Assembly (NCBI GenBank): GCA_037783545.1
Contig: JBBELK010000636.1
Coordinates: 372,001 to 436,000 of the forward strand
Length of the DNA stretch: 64,000 nt
Direction: 5' to 3'
Source of the DNA: Henricia sp. BOLD:AAB3569
Lineage: Eukaryota; Echinodermata; Asteroidea; Spinulosida; Echinasteridae
The first letter of the stretch is position 1. Every line of letters begins with the position of its first letter. Positions 45,560 through 60,718 of the stretch are shown here, in pieces. Both the position numbers and the translations under genes were made by a program. The notes beneath the pieces were generated by a model, which did not search any database, was not told the DNA's origin, and was given only the letters and a program-made list of their open reading frames with translations.

Positions 45560-47400
45560 ATTTACAAAAAATCGACTCTTCCGAAAATGCCTTAGAAATA
45601 ATCCTAAATGAAAACTTAGCATATCCACAACTCATTTTGACAGATTTCAGGACTTTCTTTTTTTGCAGGACCGGGGTCATCGGCGCCGACAGGTCCGGTC
45701 CTTACAAAATTTACAAAAAATCGACTCTTCCGAAAATGCCTTAGAAATAATCCTAAATGAAAATTTAGCATATCCACAACTCATTTTGGCAGATTTCAGG
45801 ACTTTCTTTTTTTGTAGGACCGGGGTCATCGGCTCCGACAGGTCCGGTCCTTACAAAATGTTTAAAAAATCGACTCTTCCGAAAATGCCTTAGAAATAAT
45901 CCTAAATGAAAATTTAGCATATCCACAACTCATTTTGGCAGATTTCAGGACTTTCTTCTTTTCCAGGACCAGGGTCATCGGCGCCGACAGGTACGGTCCT
46001 TACAAAATTTACAAAAAATTGACTCTTCCGAAAATGCCTTAGAAATAATCCTAAATGAAAATTTAGCATATCCACAACTCATTTTGGCAGATTTCAGGAC
46101 TTTCTTTTTTTGCAGGACCGGGGTCATCGGCGCCGACAGGTCCGGTCCTTACAAAATTGACAAAAAATCGACTCTTCTGAAAATGTCTCAAAAATGATCC
46201 TAAATGAAAATTTAGCATATCCCCAATTCATTTTGGCAGATTTCAGGACTTTCTTTTTTTGCAGGACCGGGGTCATCGGCGCCGACAGGTACGGTCCTTA
46301 CAAAATTTACAACAAATTGACTCTTCCGAAAATGCCTTAGAAATAATCCTAAATGAAAATTTAGCATATCCACAACTCATTTTGGCCGATTTCAGGACTT
46401 TCTTTTTTTGCAGGACCAGGGTCATCGGCGCCGACAGGTACGGTCCTTACAAAATTTAAAAAAAATCGACTCTTCCGAAAATGCCTTAGAAATAATCCTA
46501 AATGAAAATTTAGCATATCCACAACTCATTTTGGCAGATTTCAGGACTTTCTTTTTTTGCAGGACCGGGGTCATCGGCGCCGACAGGTCCGGTCCTTACA
46601 AAATTTACAAAAAATCGACTCTTCCGAAAATGCCTTAGAAATAATCCTAAATGAAAATTTAGCATATCCACAACTCATTTTGGCAGATTTCAGGACTTTC
46701 TTTTTTTGTAGGACCGGGGTCATCGGCTCCGACAGGTCCGGTCCTTACAAAATGTTTAAAAAATCGACTCTTCCGAAAATGCCTTAGAAATAATCCTAAA
46801 TGAAAATTTAGCATATCCACAACTCATTTTGGCAGATTTCAGGACTTTCTTTTTTTCCAGGACCAGGGTCATCGGCGCCGACAGGTACGGTCCTTACAAA
46901 ATTTACAAAAAATTGACTCTTCCGAAAATGCCTTAGAAATAATCCTAAATGAAAATTTAGCATATCCACAACTCATTTTGGCAGATTTCAGGACTTTCTT
47001 TTTTTGCAGGACCGGGGTCATCGGCGCCGACAGGTCCGGTCCTTACAAAATTGACAAAAAATCGACTCTTCTGAAAATGTCTCAAAAATGATCCTAAATG
47101 AAAATTTAGCATATCCCCAATTCATTTTGGCAGATTTCAGGACTTTCTTTTTTTGCAGGACCGGGGTCATCGGCGCCGACAGGTACGGTCCTTACAAAAT
47201 TTACAACAAATTGACTCTTCCGAAAATGCCTTAGAAATAATCCTAAATGAAAATTTAGCATATCCACAACTCATTTTGGCCGATTTCAGGACTTTCTTTT
47301 TTTGCAGGACCAGGGTCATCGGCGCCGACAGGTACGTTCCTTACAAAATTTAAAAAAAATCGACTCTTCCGAAAATGCCTTAGAAATAATCCTAAATGAA
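45560..47400 (+). repeat. tandem 6-mer higher-order repeat, period 894 bp (second locus)
   Basis: Units with GGCTCCGACAGG, AATGTTTAAAAAATCG and ACAACAAATTG at 45.66-46.45 kb recur 894 bp later. The same series also exists at 35.68-36.6 kb (offset 9,983 bp), so this block was copied over about 10 kb and then duplicated in tandem. Confidence 0.8.
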
Positions 47401-50400
47401 AATTTAGCATATCCACAACTCATTTTGGCAGATTTCAGGACTTTCTTTTTTTGCAGGACCGGGGTCATCGGCGCCGACAGGTCCGGTCCTTACAAAATTG
47501 ACAAAAAATCGACTCTTCCGAAAATGTCTCAAAAATGATCCTAAATGAAAATTTAGCATATCCCCAACTCATTTTGGCAGATTTCAGGACTTTCTTTTTT
47601 TGTAGGACCGGGGTCATCGGCGCCGACAGGTCCGGTCCTTACAAAATTTACAAAAAATCGACTCTTCTGAAAATGCCTTAGAAATAATCCTAAATGAAAA
47701 TTTAGCATATCCACAACTCATTTTGACAGATTTCAGGACTTTCTTTTTTTGCAGGACCGGGGTCATCGGCGCCGACAGGTCCGGTCCTTACAAAATTTAC
47801 AAAAAATTGACTCTTCTGAAAATGCCTTAGAAATAATCCTAAATGAAAATTTAGCATATCCACAACTCATTTTGACAGATTTCAGGACTTTCTTTTTTTG
47901 CAGGACCGGGGTCATCGGCGCCGACAGGTCCGGTCCTTACAAAATTTACAAAAAATTGACTCTTCCGAAAATGCCTTAGAAATAATCCTAAATGAAAATT
48001 TAGCGTATCCTCAACTCATTTTGGCAGATTTCAGGACTTTCTTTTTTTGCAGGACCGGGGTCATCGGCGCCGACAGGTACGGTCCTTACAAAATTTACAA
48101 AAAATTGACTCTTCCGAAAATGCCTTAGAAATAATCCTAAATGAAAATTTAGCATATCCACAACTCATTTTGGCAAATTTAAGGACTTTCTTTTTTTCCA
48201 GGACCGGGGTCATCGGCGCCGACAGGTACGGTCCTTACAAAATTTACAAAAAATTGACTCTTCCGAAAATGCCTTAGAAATAATCCTAAATGAAAATTTA
48301 GCATATCCACAACTCATTTTGGCAGATTTCAGGACTTTCTTTTTTTGCAGGACCGGGGTCATCGGCGCCGACAGGTCCGGTCCTTACAAAATTTACAAAA
48401 AAATCGACTCTTCCGAAAATGTCTCAAAAATGATCCTAAATGAAAATTTAGCATATCCCCAACTCATTTTGGCAGATTTCAGGACTTTCTTTTTTTGTAG
48501 GACCGGGGTCATCGGCGCCGACAGGTCCGGTCCTTACAAAATTTACAAAAAATCAACTCTTCCGAAAATGTCTCAAAAATGATCCTAAATGAAAATTTAG
48601 CATATCCCCAACTCATTTTGGCAGATTTCAGGACTTTCTTTTTTTGTAGGACCGGGGTCATCGGCGCCGACAGGTCCGGTCCTTAAAAAATTTACAAAAA
48701 ATCGACTCTTCCGAAAATGTCTCAAAAATAATCCTAAATGAAAATTTAGCATATCCCCAACTCATTTTGGAAGATTTCAGGACTTTCTTTTTTTGCAGGA
48801 CCGGGGTCATCGGCGCCGACAGGTACGGTCCTTACAAAATTTACAAAGAATCAACTCTTCCGAAAATGCCTTAGAAATAATCCTAAATGAAAATTTAGCA
48901 TATCCACAACTCATTTTGGCAGATTTCAGGACTTTCTTTTTTTCCAGGACCGGGATCATCGGCGCCGACAGGTACGGTCCTTACAAAATTTCCAAAAAAT
49001 GGACTCTTCCGAAAATGCCTTAGAAATAATCCTAAATGAAAATTTAGCATATCCACAACTCATTTTGGCAGATTTCAGGACTTTCTTTTTTTGCAGGACC
49101 GGGGTCATCGGCACCGACAGGTCCGGTCCTTACAAAATTTACAAAAAATTGACTTTTCCGAAAATGTCTCAAAAATAATCCTAAATGAAAATTTAGCGTA
49201 TCCTCAACTCATTTTGGCAGATTTCAGGACTTTCTTTTTTTGCAGGACCGGGGTCATCGGCGCCGACAGGTACGGTCCTTACAAAATTTTAAAAAAATCG
49301 ACTCTTCCGAAAATGCCTTAGAAATAATCCTAAATGAAAATTTAGCATATCCACAACTCATTTTGGCAGATTTCAGGACTTTCTTTTTTTGCAGGACCGG
49401 GGTCATCGGCACCGACAGGTCCGGTCCTTACAAAATTTACAAAAAATTGACTTTTCCGAAAATGTCTCAGAAATAATCCTAAATGAAAATTTAGCATATC
49501 CACAACTCATTTTGGCAAATTTTAGGACTTTCTTTTTTTCCAGGACCGGGGTCATCGGCGCCGACAGGTACGGTCCTTACAAAATTTACAAAAAATTGAC
49601 TCTTCCGAAAATGCCTTAGAAATAATCCTAAATGAAAATTTAGCATATCCACAACTCATTTTGGCAGATTTCAGGACTTTCTTTTTTTGCAGGACCGGGG
49701 TCATCGGCGCCGACAGGTCCGGTCCTTACAAAATTTACAAAAAATCGACTCTTCCGAAAATGTCTAAAAAATGATCTAAATGAAAATTTAGCATATCCCC
49801 AACTCATTTTGGCAGATTTCAGGACTTTCTTTTTTTGTAGGACCGGGGTCATCGGCGCCGACAGGTCCGGTCCTTACAAAATTTACAAAAAATCAACTCT
49901 TCCGAAAATGTCTCAAAAATAATCCTAAATGAAAATTTAGCATATCCCCAACTCATTTTGTCAGATTTCAGGACTTTCTTTTTTTGCAGGACCGGGGTCA
50001 TCGGCGCCGACAGGTACGGTCCTTACAAAATTTAAAAAAAATTGACTCTTCCGAAAATGCCTTAGAAATAATCCTAAATGAAAATTTAGCATATCCACAA
50101 CTCATTTTGGCAGATTTCAGGACTTTCTTTTTTTCCAGGACCAGGGTCATCGGCGCCGACAGGTACGGTCCTTACAAAATTTACAAAAAATTGACTCTTC
50201 CGAAAATGCCTTAGAAATAATCCTAAATGAAAATTTAGCATATCCACAACTCATTTTGGCAGATTTCAGGACTTTCTTTTTTTGCAGGACCGGGGTCAAC
50301 GGCGCCGACAAGTCCGGTCCTTACAAAATTGACAAAAAATCGACTCTTCCGAAAATGTCTCAAAAATGATCCTAAATGAAAATTTAGCATATCCCCAACT

Positions 50401-50999
50401 CATTTTGGCAGATTTCAGGACTTTCTTTTTTTGTAGGACCGGGGTCATCGGCGCCGACAGGTCCGGTCCTTACAAAATTTACAAAAAATCGACTCTTCCG
50501 AAAATGCCTTAGAAATAATCCTAAATGAAAATTTAGCATATCCACAACTCATTTTGACAGATTTCAGGACTTTCTTTTTTTGCAGGACCGGGGTCATCGG
50601 CGCCGACAGGTACGGTCCTTACAAAATTTACAAAAAATCGACTCTTCCGAAAATGCCTTAGAAATAATCCTAAATGAAAATTTAGCATATCCACAACTCA
50701 TTTTGGCAGATTTCAGGACTTTCTTTTTTTGCAGGACCGGGGTCATCGGCGCCGACAGGTCCGGTCCTTACAAAATTGACAAAAAATTGACTCTTCCGAA
50801 AATGTCTCAAAAATGATCCTAAATGAAAATTTAGCATATCCCCAACTCATTTTGGCAGATTTCAGGACTTTCTTTTTTTGTAGGACCGGGGTCATCGGCG
50901 CCGACAGGTCCGGTCCTTACAAAATTTACAAAAAATCAACTCTTCTGAAAATGCCTTAGAAATAATCCTAAATGAAAATTTAGCATATCCACAACTCAT

Positions 51000-53700
51000 T
51001 TTGACAGATTTCAGGACTTTCTTTTTTTGCAGGACCGGGGTCATCGGCGCCGACAGGTACGGTCCTTACAAAATTTACAAAAAATCGACTCTTCCGAAAA
51101 TGCCTTAGAAATAATCCTAAATGAAAATTTAGCATATCCACAACTCATTTTGGCAGATTTCAGGACTTTCTTTTTTTGTAGGACCGGGGTCATCGGCGCC
51201 GACAGGTACGGTCCTTACAAAATTAAAAAAAAATCGACTCTTCCGAAAATGCCTTAGAAATAATCCTAAATGAAAATTTAGCATATCCACAACTCATTTT
51301 GGCAGATTTCAGGACTTTCTTTTTTTCCAGGACCAGGGTCATCGGCGCCGACAGGTACGGTCCTTACAAAATTTACAAAAAATTGACTCTTCCGAAAATG
51401 CCTTAGAAATAATCCTAAATGAAAATTTAGCATATCCACAACTCATTTTGGCAGATTTCAGGACTTTCTTTTTTTGCAGGACCGGGGTCATCGGCGCCGA
51501 CAGGTCCGGTCCTTACAAAATTGACAAAAAATTGACTCTTCCGAAAATGTCTCAAAAATGATCCTAAATGAAAATTTAGCATATCCCCAACTCATTTTGG
51601 CAGATTTCAGGACTTTCTTTTTTTGTAGGACCGGGGTCATCGGCGCCGACAGGTCCGGTCCTTACAAAATTTACAAAAAATCAACTCTTCTGAAAATGCC
51701 TTAGAAATAATCCTAAATGAAAATTTAGCATATCCACAACTAATTTTGGCAGATTTCAGGACTTTCTTTTTTTCCTGGACCGCGGTCATCGGCGCCGACA
51801 GGTATGGTCCTTACAAAATTTACAAAAAATTGACTCTTCCGAAAATGCCTTAGAAATAATCCTAAATGAAAATTTAGCATATCCACAACTCATTTTGGCA
51901 GATTTCAGGACTTTCTTTTTTTGCAGGACCGGGGTCATCGGCGCCGACAGGTACGGTCCTTACAAAATTTACAAAAAATTGACTCTTCCGAAAATGCCTT
52001 AGAAATAATCCTAAATGAAAATTTAGCATATCCACAACTCATTTTGGCAGATTTCAGGACTTTCTTTTTTTGTAGGACCGGGGTCATCGGCGCCGACAGG
52101 TACGGTCCTTACAAAATTTAAAAAAAATCTACTCTTCCGAAAATGCCTTAGAAATAATCCTAAATGAAAATTTAGCATATCCACAACTCATTTTGGCAGA
52201 TTTCAGGACTTTCTTTTTTTCCAGGACCAGGGTCATCGGCGCCGACAGGTACGGTCCTTACAAAATTTACAAAAAATTGACTCTTCCGAAAATGCCTTAG
52301 AAATAATCCTAAATGAAAATTTAGCATATCCACAACTCATTTTGGCAGATTTCAGGACTTTCTTTTTTTGCAGGACCGGGGTCATCGGCGCCGACAGGTC
52401 CGGTCCTTACAAAATTGACAAAAAATTGACTCTTCCGAAAATGTCTCAAAAATGATCCTAAATGAAAATTTAGCATATCCCCAACTCATTTTGGCAGATT
52501 TCAGGACTTTCTTTTTTTGTAGGACCGGGGTCATCGGCGCCGACAGGTCCGGTCCTTACAAAATTTACAAAAAATCAACTCTTCTGAAAATGCCTTAGAA
52601 ATAATCCTAAATGAAAATTTAGCATATCCACAACTCATTTTGACAGATTTCAGGACTTTCTTTTTTTGCAGGACCGGGGTCATCGGCGCCGACAGGTACG
52701 GTCCTTACAAAATTTACAAAAAATCGACTCTTCCGAAAATGCCTTAGAAATAATCCTAAATGAAAATTTAGCATATCCACAACTCATTTTGGCAGATTTC
52801 AGGACTTTCTTTTTTTGTAGGACCGGGGTCATCGGCGCCGACAGGTACGGTCCTTACAAAATTAAAAAAAAATCGACTCTTCCGAAAATGCCTTAGAAAT
52901 AATCCTAAATGAAAATTTAGCATATCCACAACTCATTTTGGCAGATTTCAGGACTTTCTTTTTTTCCAGGACCAGGGTCATCGGCGCCGACAGGTACGGT
53001 CCTTACAAAATTTACAAAAAATTGACTCTTCCGAAAATGCCTTAGAAATAATCCTAAATGAAAATTTAGCATATCCACAACTCATTTTGGCAGATTTCAG
53101 GACTTTCTTTTTTTGCAGGACCGGGGTCATCGGCGCCGACAGGTCCGGTCCTTACAAAATTGACAAAAAATTGACTCTTCCGAAAATGTCTCAAAAATGA
53201 TCCTAAATGAAAATTTAGCATATCCCCAACTCATTTTGGCAGATTTCAGGACTTTCTTTTTTTGTAGGACCGGGGTCATCGGCGCCGACAGGTCCGGTCC
53301 TTACAAAATTTACAAAAAATCAACTCTTCTGAAAATGCCTTAGAAATAATCCTAAATGAAAATTTAGCATATCCACAACTAATTTTGGCAGATTTCAGGA
53401 CTTTCTTTTTTTCCTGGACCGCGGTCATCGGCGCCGACAGGTATGGTCCTTACAAAATTTACAAAAAATTGACTCTTCCGAAAATGCCTTAGAAATAATC
53501 CTAAATGAAAATTTAGCATATCCACAACTCATTTTGGCAGATTTCAGGACTTTCTTTTTTTGCAGGACCGGGGTCATCGGCGCCGACAGGTACGGTCCTT
53601 ACAAAATTTACAAAAAATTGACTCTTCCGAAAATGCCTTAGAAATAATCCTAAATGAAAATTTAGCATATCCACAACTCATTTTGGCAGATTTCAGGACT
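51000..53700 (+). repeat. 11-mer higher-order repeat, period 1,639 bp
   Basis: Units with TTACAAAATTAAAAAAAAAT (51.22, 52.86 kb) and with CCTGGACCGCGG/GTATGG (51.77, 53.41 kb) recur at exactly 1,639 bp. Confidence 0.85.
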
Positions 53701-53999
53701 TTCTTTTTTTGCAGGACCGGGGTCATCGGCGCCGACAGGTCCGGTCCTTACAAAATTTACAAAAAATCGACTCTTCCGAAAATGTCTCAAAAATAATCCT
53801 AAATGAAAATTTAGCATATCCCCAACTCATTTTGGCAGATTTCAGGACTTTCTTTTTTTCCAGGACCTGGGTCATCGGCGCCGACAGGTACGGTCCTTAC
53901 AAAATTTACAAAAAATCGACTCTTCCAAAAATGCCTTAGAAATAATCCTAAATGAAAACTTAGCATATCCACAACTCATTTTGACAGATTTCAGGACTT

Positions 54000-56240
54000 T
54001 CTTTTTTTGCAGGACCGGGGTCATCGGCGCCGACAGGTCCGGTCCTTACAAAATTTACAAAAAATTTACTCTTCCGAAAATGCCTTAGAAATAATCCTAA
54101 ATGAAAATTTAGCATATCCACAACTCATTTTGGCAGATTTCAGGACTTTCTTTTTTTGTAGGACCGGCGTCATCGGCGCCGACAGGTCAGGTCCTTACAA
54201 AATTTACAAAAAATCGACTCTTCGGAAAATGTCTTAGAAATAATCCTAAATGAAAATTTAGCATATCCACAACTAATTTTGGCAGATTTCAGGACTTTCT
54301 TTTTTTCCAGGACCGGGGTCATCAGCGCCGACAGGTACGGTCCTTACAAAATTTACAAAAAATCGACTCTTCCGAAAATGCCTTAGAAATAATCCTAAAT
54401 GAAAATTTAGCATATCCACAACTCATTTTGGCAGATTTCAGGACTTTCTTTTTTTGTAGGACCGGGGTCATCGGCGCCGACAGGTCCGGTCCTTACAAAA
54501 TTTACAAAAAATCGACTCTTCCGAAAATGCCTTAGAAATAGTCCTAAATGAAAATTTAGCATATCCACAACTCATTTTGGCAGATTTCAGGACTTTCTTT
54601 TTTTGCAGGACCGGGGTCATCGGCGCCGACAGGTACGGTCCTTACAAAATTTACAAAAAATTGACTCTTCCGAAAATGTCTTAGAAATAATCCTAAATGA
54701 AAATTTAGCATATCCACAACTCATTTTGGCAGATTTCAGGACTTTCTTTTTTTGCAGGACCGGGGTCATCGGCGCCGACAGGTCCGGTCCTTACAAAATT
54801 TACAAAAAATCGACTCTTCCGAAAATGTCTAAAAAATAATCCTAAATGAAAATTTAGCATATCCCCAACTCATTTTGGCAGATTTCAGGACTTTCTTTTT
54901 TTGCAGGACCGGGGTCATCGGCGCCGACAGGTACGGTCCTTACAAAATTTACAAAAAATCGACTCTTCCGAAAATGTCTAAAAAATAATCCTAAATGAAA
55001 ATTTAGCATATCCCCAACTCATTTTGGCAGATTTCAGGACTTTCTTTTTTTGCAGGACCGGGGTCATCGGCGCCGACAGGTCCGGTCCTTACAAAATTTA
55101 CAAAAAATTTACTCTTCCGAAAATGCCTTAGAAATAATCCTAAATGAAAACTTAGCATATCCACAACTCATTTTGACAGATTTCAGGACTTTCTTTTTTT
55201 GCAGGACCGGGGTCATCGGCGCCGACAGGTCCGGTCCTTACAAAATTTACAAAAAATTTACTCTTCCGAAAATGCCTTAGAAATAATCCTAAATGAAAAT
55301 TTAGCATATCCACAACTCATTTTGGCAGATTTCAGGACTTTCTTTTTTTGTAGGACCGGCGTCATCGGCGCCGACAGGTCAGGTCCTTACAAAATTTACA
55401 AAAAATCGACTCTTCGGAAAATGTCTTAGAAATAATCCTAAATGAAAATTTAGCATATCCACAACTAATTTTGGCAGATTTCAGGACTTTCTTTTTTTCC
55501 AGGACCGGGGTCATCAGCGCCGACAGGTACGGTCCTTACAAAATTTACAAAAAATCGACTCTTCCGAAAATGCCTTAGAAATAATCCTAAATGAAAATTT
55601 AGCATATCCACAACTCATTTTGGCAGATTTCAGGACTTTCTTTTTTTGTAGGACCGGGGTCATCGGCGCCGACAGGTCCGGTCCTTACAAAATTTACAAA
55701 AAATCGACTCTTCCGAAAATGCCTTAGAAATAGTCCTAAATGAAAATTTAGCATATCCACAACTCATTTTGGCAGATTTCAGGACTTTCTTTTTTTGCAG
55801 GACCGGGGTCATCGGCGCCGACAGGTACGGTCCTTACAAAATTTACAAAAAATTGACTCTTCCGAAAATGTCTTAGAAATAATCCTAAATGAAAATTTAG
55901 CATATCCACAACTCATTTTGGCAGATTTCAGGACTTTCTTTTTTTGCAGGACCGGGGTCATCGGCGCCGACAGGTCCGGTCCTTACAAAATTTACAAAAA
56001 ATCGACTCTTCCGAAAATGTCTAAAAAATAATCCTAAATGAAAATTTAGCATATCCCCAACTCATTTTGGCAGATTTCAGGACTTTCTTTTTTTGCAGGA
56101 CCGGGGTCATCGGCGCCGACAGGTACGGTCCTTACAAAATTTACAAAAAATCGACTCTTCCGAAAATGTCTAAAAAATAATCCTAAATGAAAATTTAGCA
56201 TATCCCCAACTCATTTTGGCAGATTTCAGGACTTTCTTTT
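54000..56240 (+). repeat. tandem 8-mer higher-order repeat, period 1,192 bp
   Basis: Units with ACCGGCGTCATCGG and CTCTTCGGAAAATGTCTTAG (54.16 and 55.35 kb) and AAATAGTCCTAAATG (54.54 and 55.73 kb) recur at 1,192 bp. A related block recurs 2,980 bp downstream of 53.7-54.3 kb. Confidence 0.85.
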
Positions 56241-59200
56241 TTTGCAGGACCGGGGTCATCGGCGCCGACAGGTACGGTCCTTACAAAATTTACAAAAAAT
56301 TGACTCTTCCGAAAATGCCTTAGAAATAATCCTAAATGAAAATTTAGCATATCCACAACTCATTTTGGCAGATTTCAGGACTTTCTTTTTTTCTAGGACC
56401 GGGGTCATCGGCGCCGACAGGTACGGTCCTTACAAAATTTACAAAAAATTGACTCTTCCGAAAATGCCTTAGAAATAATCCTAAATGAAAATTTAGCATA
56501 TCCACAACTCATTTTGGCAGATTTCAGGACTTTCTTTTTTTGCAGGACCGGGGTCATCGGCGCCGACAGGTCCGGTCCTTACAAAATTGACAAAAAATCG
56601 ACTCTTCCGAAAATGTCTCAAAAATAATCCTAAATGAAAATTTAGCATATCCCCAACTCATTTTGGCAGATTTCAGGACTTTCTTTTTTTGCAGGACCGG
56701 GGTCATCGGCGCCGACAGGTCCGGTCCTTACAAAATTTACAAAAAATCGACTCTTCCGAAAATGTCTCAAAAATAATCCTAAATGAAAATTTAGCATATC
56801 CCCAACTCATTTTGGCAGATTTCAGGACTTTCTTTTTTTCCAGGACCTGGGTCATCGGCGCCGACAGGTACGGTCCTTACAAAATTTACAAAAAATCGAC
56901 TCTTCCAAAAATGCCTTAGAAATAATCCTAAATGAAAACTTAGCATATCCACAACTCATTTTGACAGATTTCAGGACTTTCTTTTTTTGCAGGACCGGGG
57001 TCATCGGCGCCGACAGGTCCGGTCCTTACAAAATTTACAAAAAATTGACTCTTCCGAAAATGCCTTAGAAATAATCCTAAATGAAAATTTAGCATATCCA
57101 CAACTCATTTTGGCAGATTTCAGGACTTTCTTTTTTTGTAGGACCGGCGTCATCGGCGCCGACAGGTCAGGTCCTTACAAAATTTACAAAAAATCGACTC
57201 TTCGGAAAATGTCTTAGAAATAATCCTAAATGAAAATTTAGCATATCCACAACTAATTTTGGCAGATTTCAGGACTTTCTTTTTTTCCAGGACCGGGGTC
57301 ATCAGCGCCGACAGGTACGGTCCTTACAAAATTTACAAAAAATCGACTCTTCCGAAAATGCCTTAGAAATAATCCTAAATGAAAATTTAGCATATCCACA
57401 ACTCATTTTGGCAGATTTCAGGACTTTCTTTTTTTGTAGGACCGGGGTCATCGGCGCCGACAGGTACGGTCCTTACAAAATTTACAAAAAATTGACTCTT
57501 CCGAAAATGCCTTAGAAATAATCCTAAATGAAAATTTAGCATATCCACAACTCATTTTGGCAGATTTCAGGACTTTCTTTTTTTCTAGGACCGGGGTCAT
57601 CGGCGCCGACAGGTACGGTCCTTACAAAATTTACAAAAAATTGACTCTTCCGAAAATGCCTTAGAAATAATCCTAAATGAAAATTTAGCATATCCACAAC
57701 TCATTTTGGCAGATTTCAGGACTTTCTTTTTTTGCAGGACCGGGGTCATCGGCGCCGACAGGTCCGGTCCTTACAAAATTTACAAAAAATCGACTCTTCC
57801 GAAAATGTCTCAAAAATGATCCTAAATGAAAATTTAGCATATCCCCAACTCATTTTGGCAGATTTCAGGACTTTCTTTTTTTGTAGGACCGGGGTCATCG
57901 GCGCCGACAGGTCCGGTCCTTACAAAATTTACAAAAAATCAACTCTTCCGAAAATGTCTCAAAAATAATCCTAAATGAAAATTTAGCATATCCCCAACTC
58001 ATTTTGTCAGATTTCAGGACTTTCTTTTTTTGCAGGACCGGGGTCATCGGCGCCGACAGGTACGGTCCTTACAAAATTTAAAAAAAATCGACTCTTCCGA
58101 AAATGCCTTAGAAATAATCCTAAATGAAAATTTAGCATATCCACAACTCATTTTGGCAGATTTCAGGACTTTCTTTTTTTGCAGGACCGGGGTCATCGGC
58201 GCCGACAGGTCCGGTCCTTACAAAATTGACAAAAAATCGACTCTTCCGAAAATGTCTCAAAAATGATCCTAAATGAAAATTTAGCATATCCCCAACTCAT
58301 TTTGGCAGATTTCAGGACTTTCTTTTTTTGTAGGACCGGGGTCATCGGCGCCGACAGGTCCGGTCCTTACAAAATTTACAAAAAATCGACTCTTCTGAAA
58401 ATGCCTTAGAAATAATCCTAAATGAAAATTTAGCATATCCACAACTCATTTTGACAGATTTCAGGACTTTCTTTTTTTGCAGGACTGTGGTCATCGGCGC
58501 CGACAGGTCCGGTCCTTACAAAATTTACAAAAAATTGACTCTTCCGAAAATGCCTTAGAAATAATCCTAAATGAAAATTTAGCATATCCACAACTCATTT
58601 TGGCAGATTTCAGGACTTTCTTTTTTTGCAGGACAGGGGTCATCGGCGCCGACAGGTCCGGTCCTTACAAAATTTACAAAAAATCGACTCTTCCGAAAAT
58701 GTCTTAGAAATAATCCTAAATGAAAATTTAGCATATATCCACAACTAATTTTGGCAGATTTCAGGACTTTCTTTTTTTGCAGGACCGGGGTCATCGGCGC
58801 CGACAGGTCCGGTCCTTACAAAATTTACAAAAAAATCGACTCTTCTGAAAATGTCTCAAAAATGATCCTAAATGAAAATTTAGCATATCCCCAACTCATT
58901 TTGGCAAATTTCAGGACTTTCTTTTTTCGCAGGACCGGGGTCACTGGCGCCGACAGGTCCGGTCCTTACAAAATTTACAAAAAATTGACTCTTCCGAAAA
59001 TGCCTTAGAAATAATCCTAAATGAAAATTTAGCATATCCACAACTCATTTTGGCAGATTTCAGGACTTTCTTTTTTTCCAGGACCGGGGTCATCGGCGCC
59101 GACAGGTACGGCCCTTACAAAATGTACATAAAATTGACTCTTCCGAAAATGCCTTAGAAATAATCCTAAATGAAAATTTAGCATATCCACAACTCATTTT

Positions 59201-60718
59201 GGCAGATTTCAGGACTTTCTTTTTTTGCAGGACCGGGGTCATCGGCGCCGACAGGTCCGGTCCTTACAAAATTGACAAAAAATCGACTCTTCCGAAAATG
59301 TCTCAAAAATGATCCTAAATGAAAATTTAGCATATCCCCAACTCATTTTGGCAGATTTCAGGACTTTCTTTTTTTGTAGGACCGGGGTCATCGGCGCCGA
59401 CAGGTCCGGTCCTTACAAAATTTACAAAAAATCGACTCTTCTGAAAATGCCTTAGAAATAATCCTAAATGAAAATTTAGCATATCCACAACTCATTTTGA
59501 CAGATTTCAGGACTTTCTTTTTTTGCAGGACCGGGGTCATCGGCGCCGACAGGTCCGGTCCTTACAAAATTTACAAAAAATTGACTCTTCCGAAAATGCC
59601 TTAGAAATAATCCTAAATGAAAATTTAGCATATCCACAACTCATTTTGGCAGATTTCAGGACTTTCTTTTTTTGCAGGACAGGGGTCATCGGCACCGACA
59701 GGTCCGGTCCTTACAAAATTTACAAAAAATCGACTCTTCCGAAAATGTCTTAGAAATAATCCTAAATGAAAATTTAGCATATATCCACAACTAATTTTGT
59801 GAGATTTCAGGACTTTCTTTTTTTGCAGGACCGGGGTCATCGGCGCCGACAGGTCCGGTCCTTACAAAATTTACAAAAAAATCGACTCTTCTGAAAATGT
59901 CTCAAAAATGATCCTAAATGAAAATTTAGCATATCCCCAACTCATTTTGGCAGATTTCAGGACTTTCTTTTTTTGTAGGACCGGGGTCATCGGCGCCGAC
60001 AGGTCCGGTCCTTACAAAATTTACAAAAAATCGACTCTTCTGAAAATGCCTTAGAAATAATCCTAAATGAAAATTTAGCATATCCACAACTCATTTTGAC
60101 AGATTTCAGGACTTTCTTTTTTTGCAGGACCGGGGTCATCGGCGCCGACAGGTCCGGTCCTTACAAAATTTACAAAAAATTGACTCTTCCGAAAATGCCT
60201 TAGAAATAATCCTAAATGAAAATTTAGCATATCCACAACTCATTTTGGCAGATTTCAGGACTTTCTTTTTTTGCAGGACAGGGGTCATCGGCGCCGACAG
60301 GTCCGGTCCTTACAAAATTTACAAAAAATCGACTCTTCCGAAAATGTCTTAGAAATAATCCTAAATGAAAATTTAGCATATATCCACAACTAATTTTGGC
60401 AGATTTCAGGACTTTCTTTTTTTGCAGGACCGGGGTCACTGGCGCCGACAGGTCCGGTCCTTACAAAATTTACAAAAAATTGACTCTTCCGAAAATGCCT
60501 TAGAAATAATCCTAAATGAAAATTTAGCATATCCACAACTCATTTTGGCAGATTTCAGGACTTTCTTTTTTTCCAGGACCGGGGTCATCGGCGCCGACAG
60601 GTACGGCCCTTACAAAATGTACATAAAATTGACTCTTCCGAAAATGCCTTAGAAATAATCCTAAATGAAAATTTAGCATATCCACAACTCATTTTGGCAG
60701 ATTTCAGGACTTTCTTTT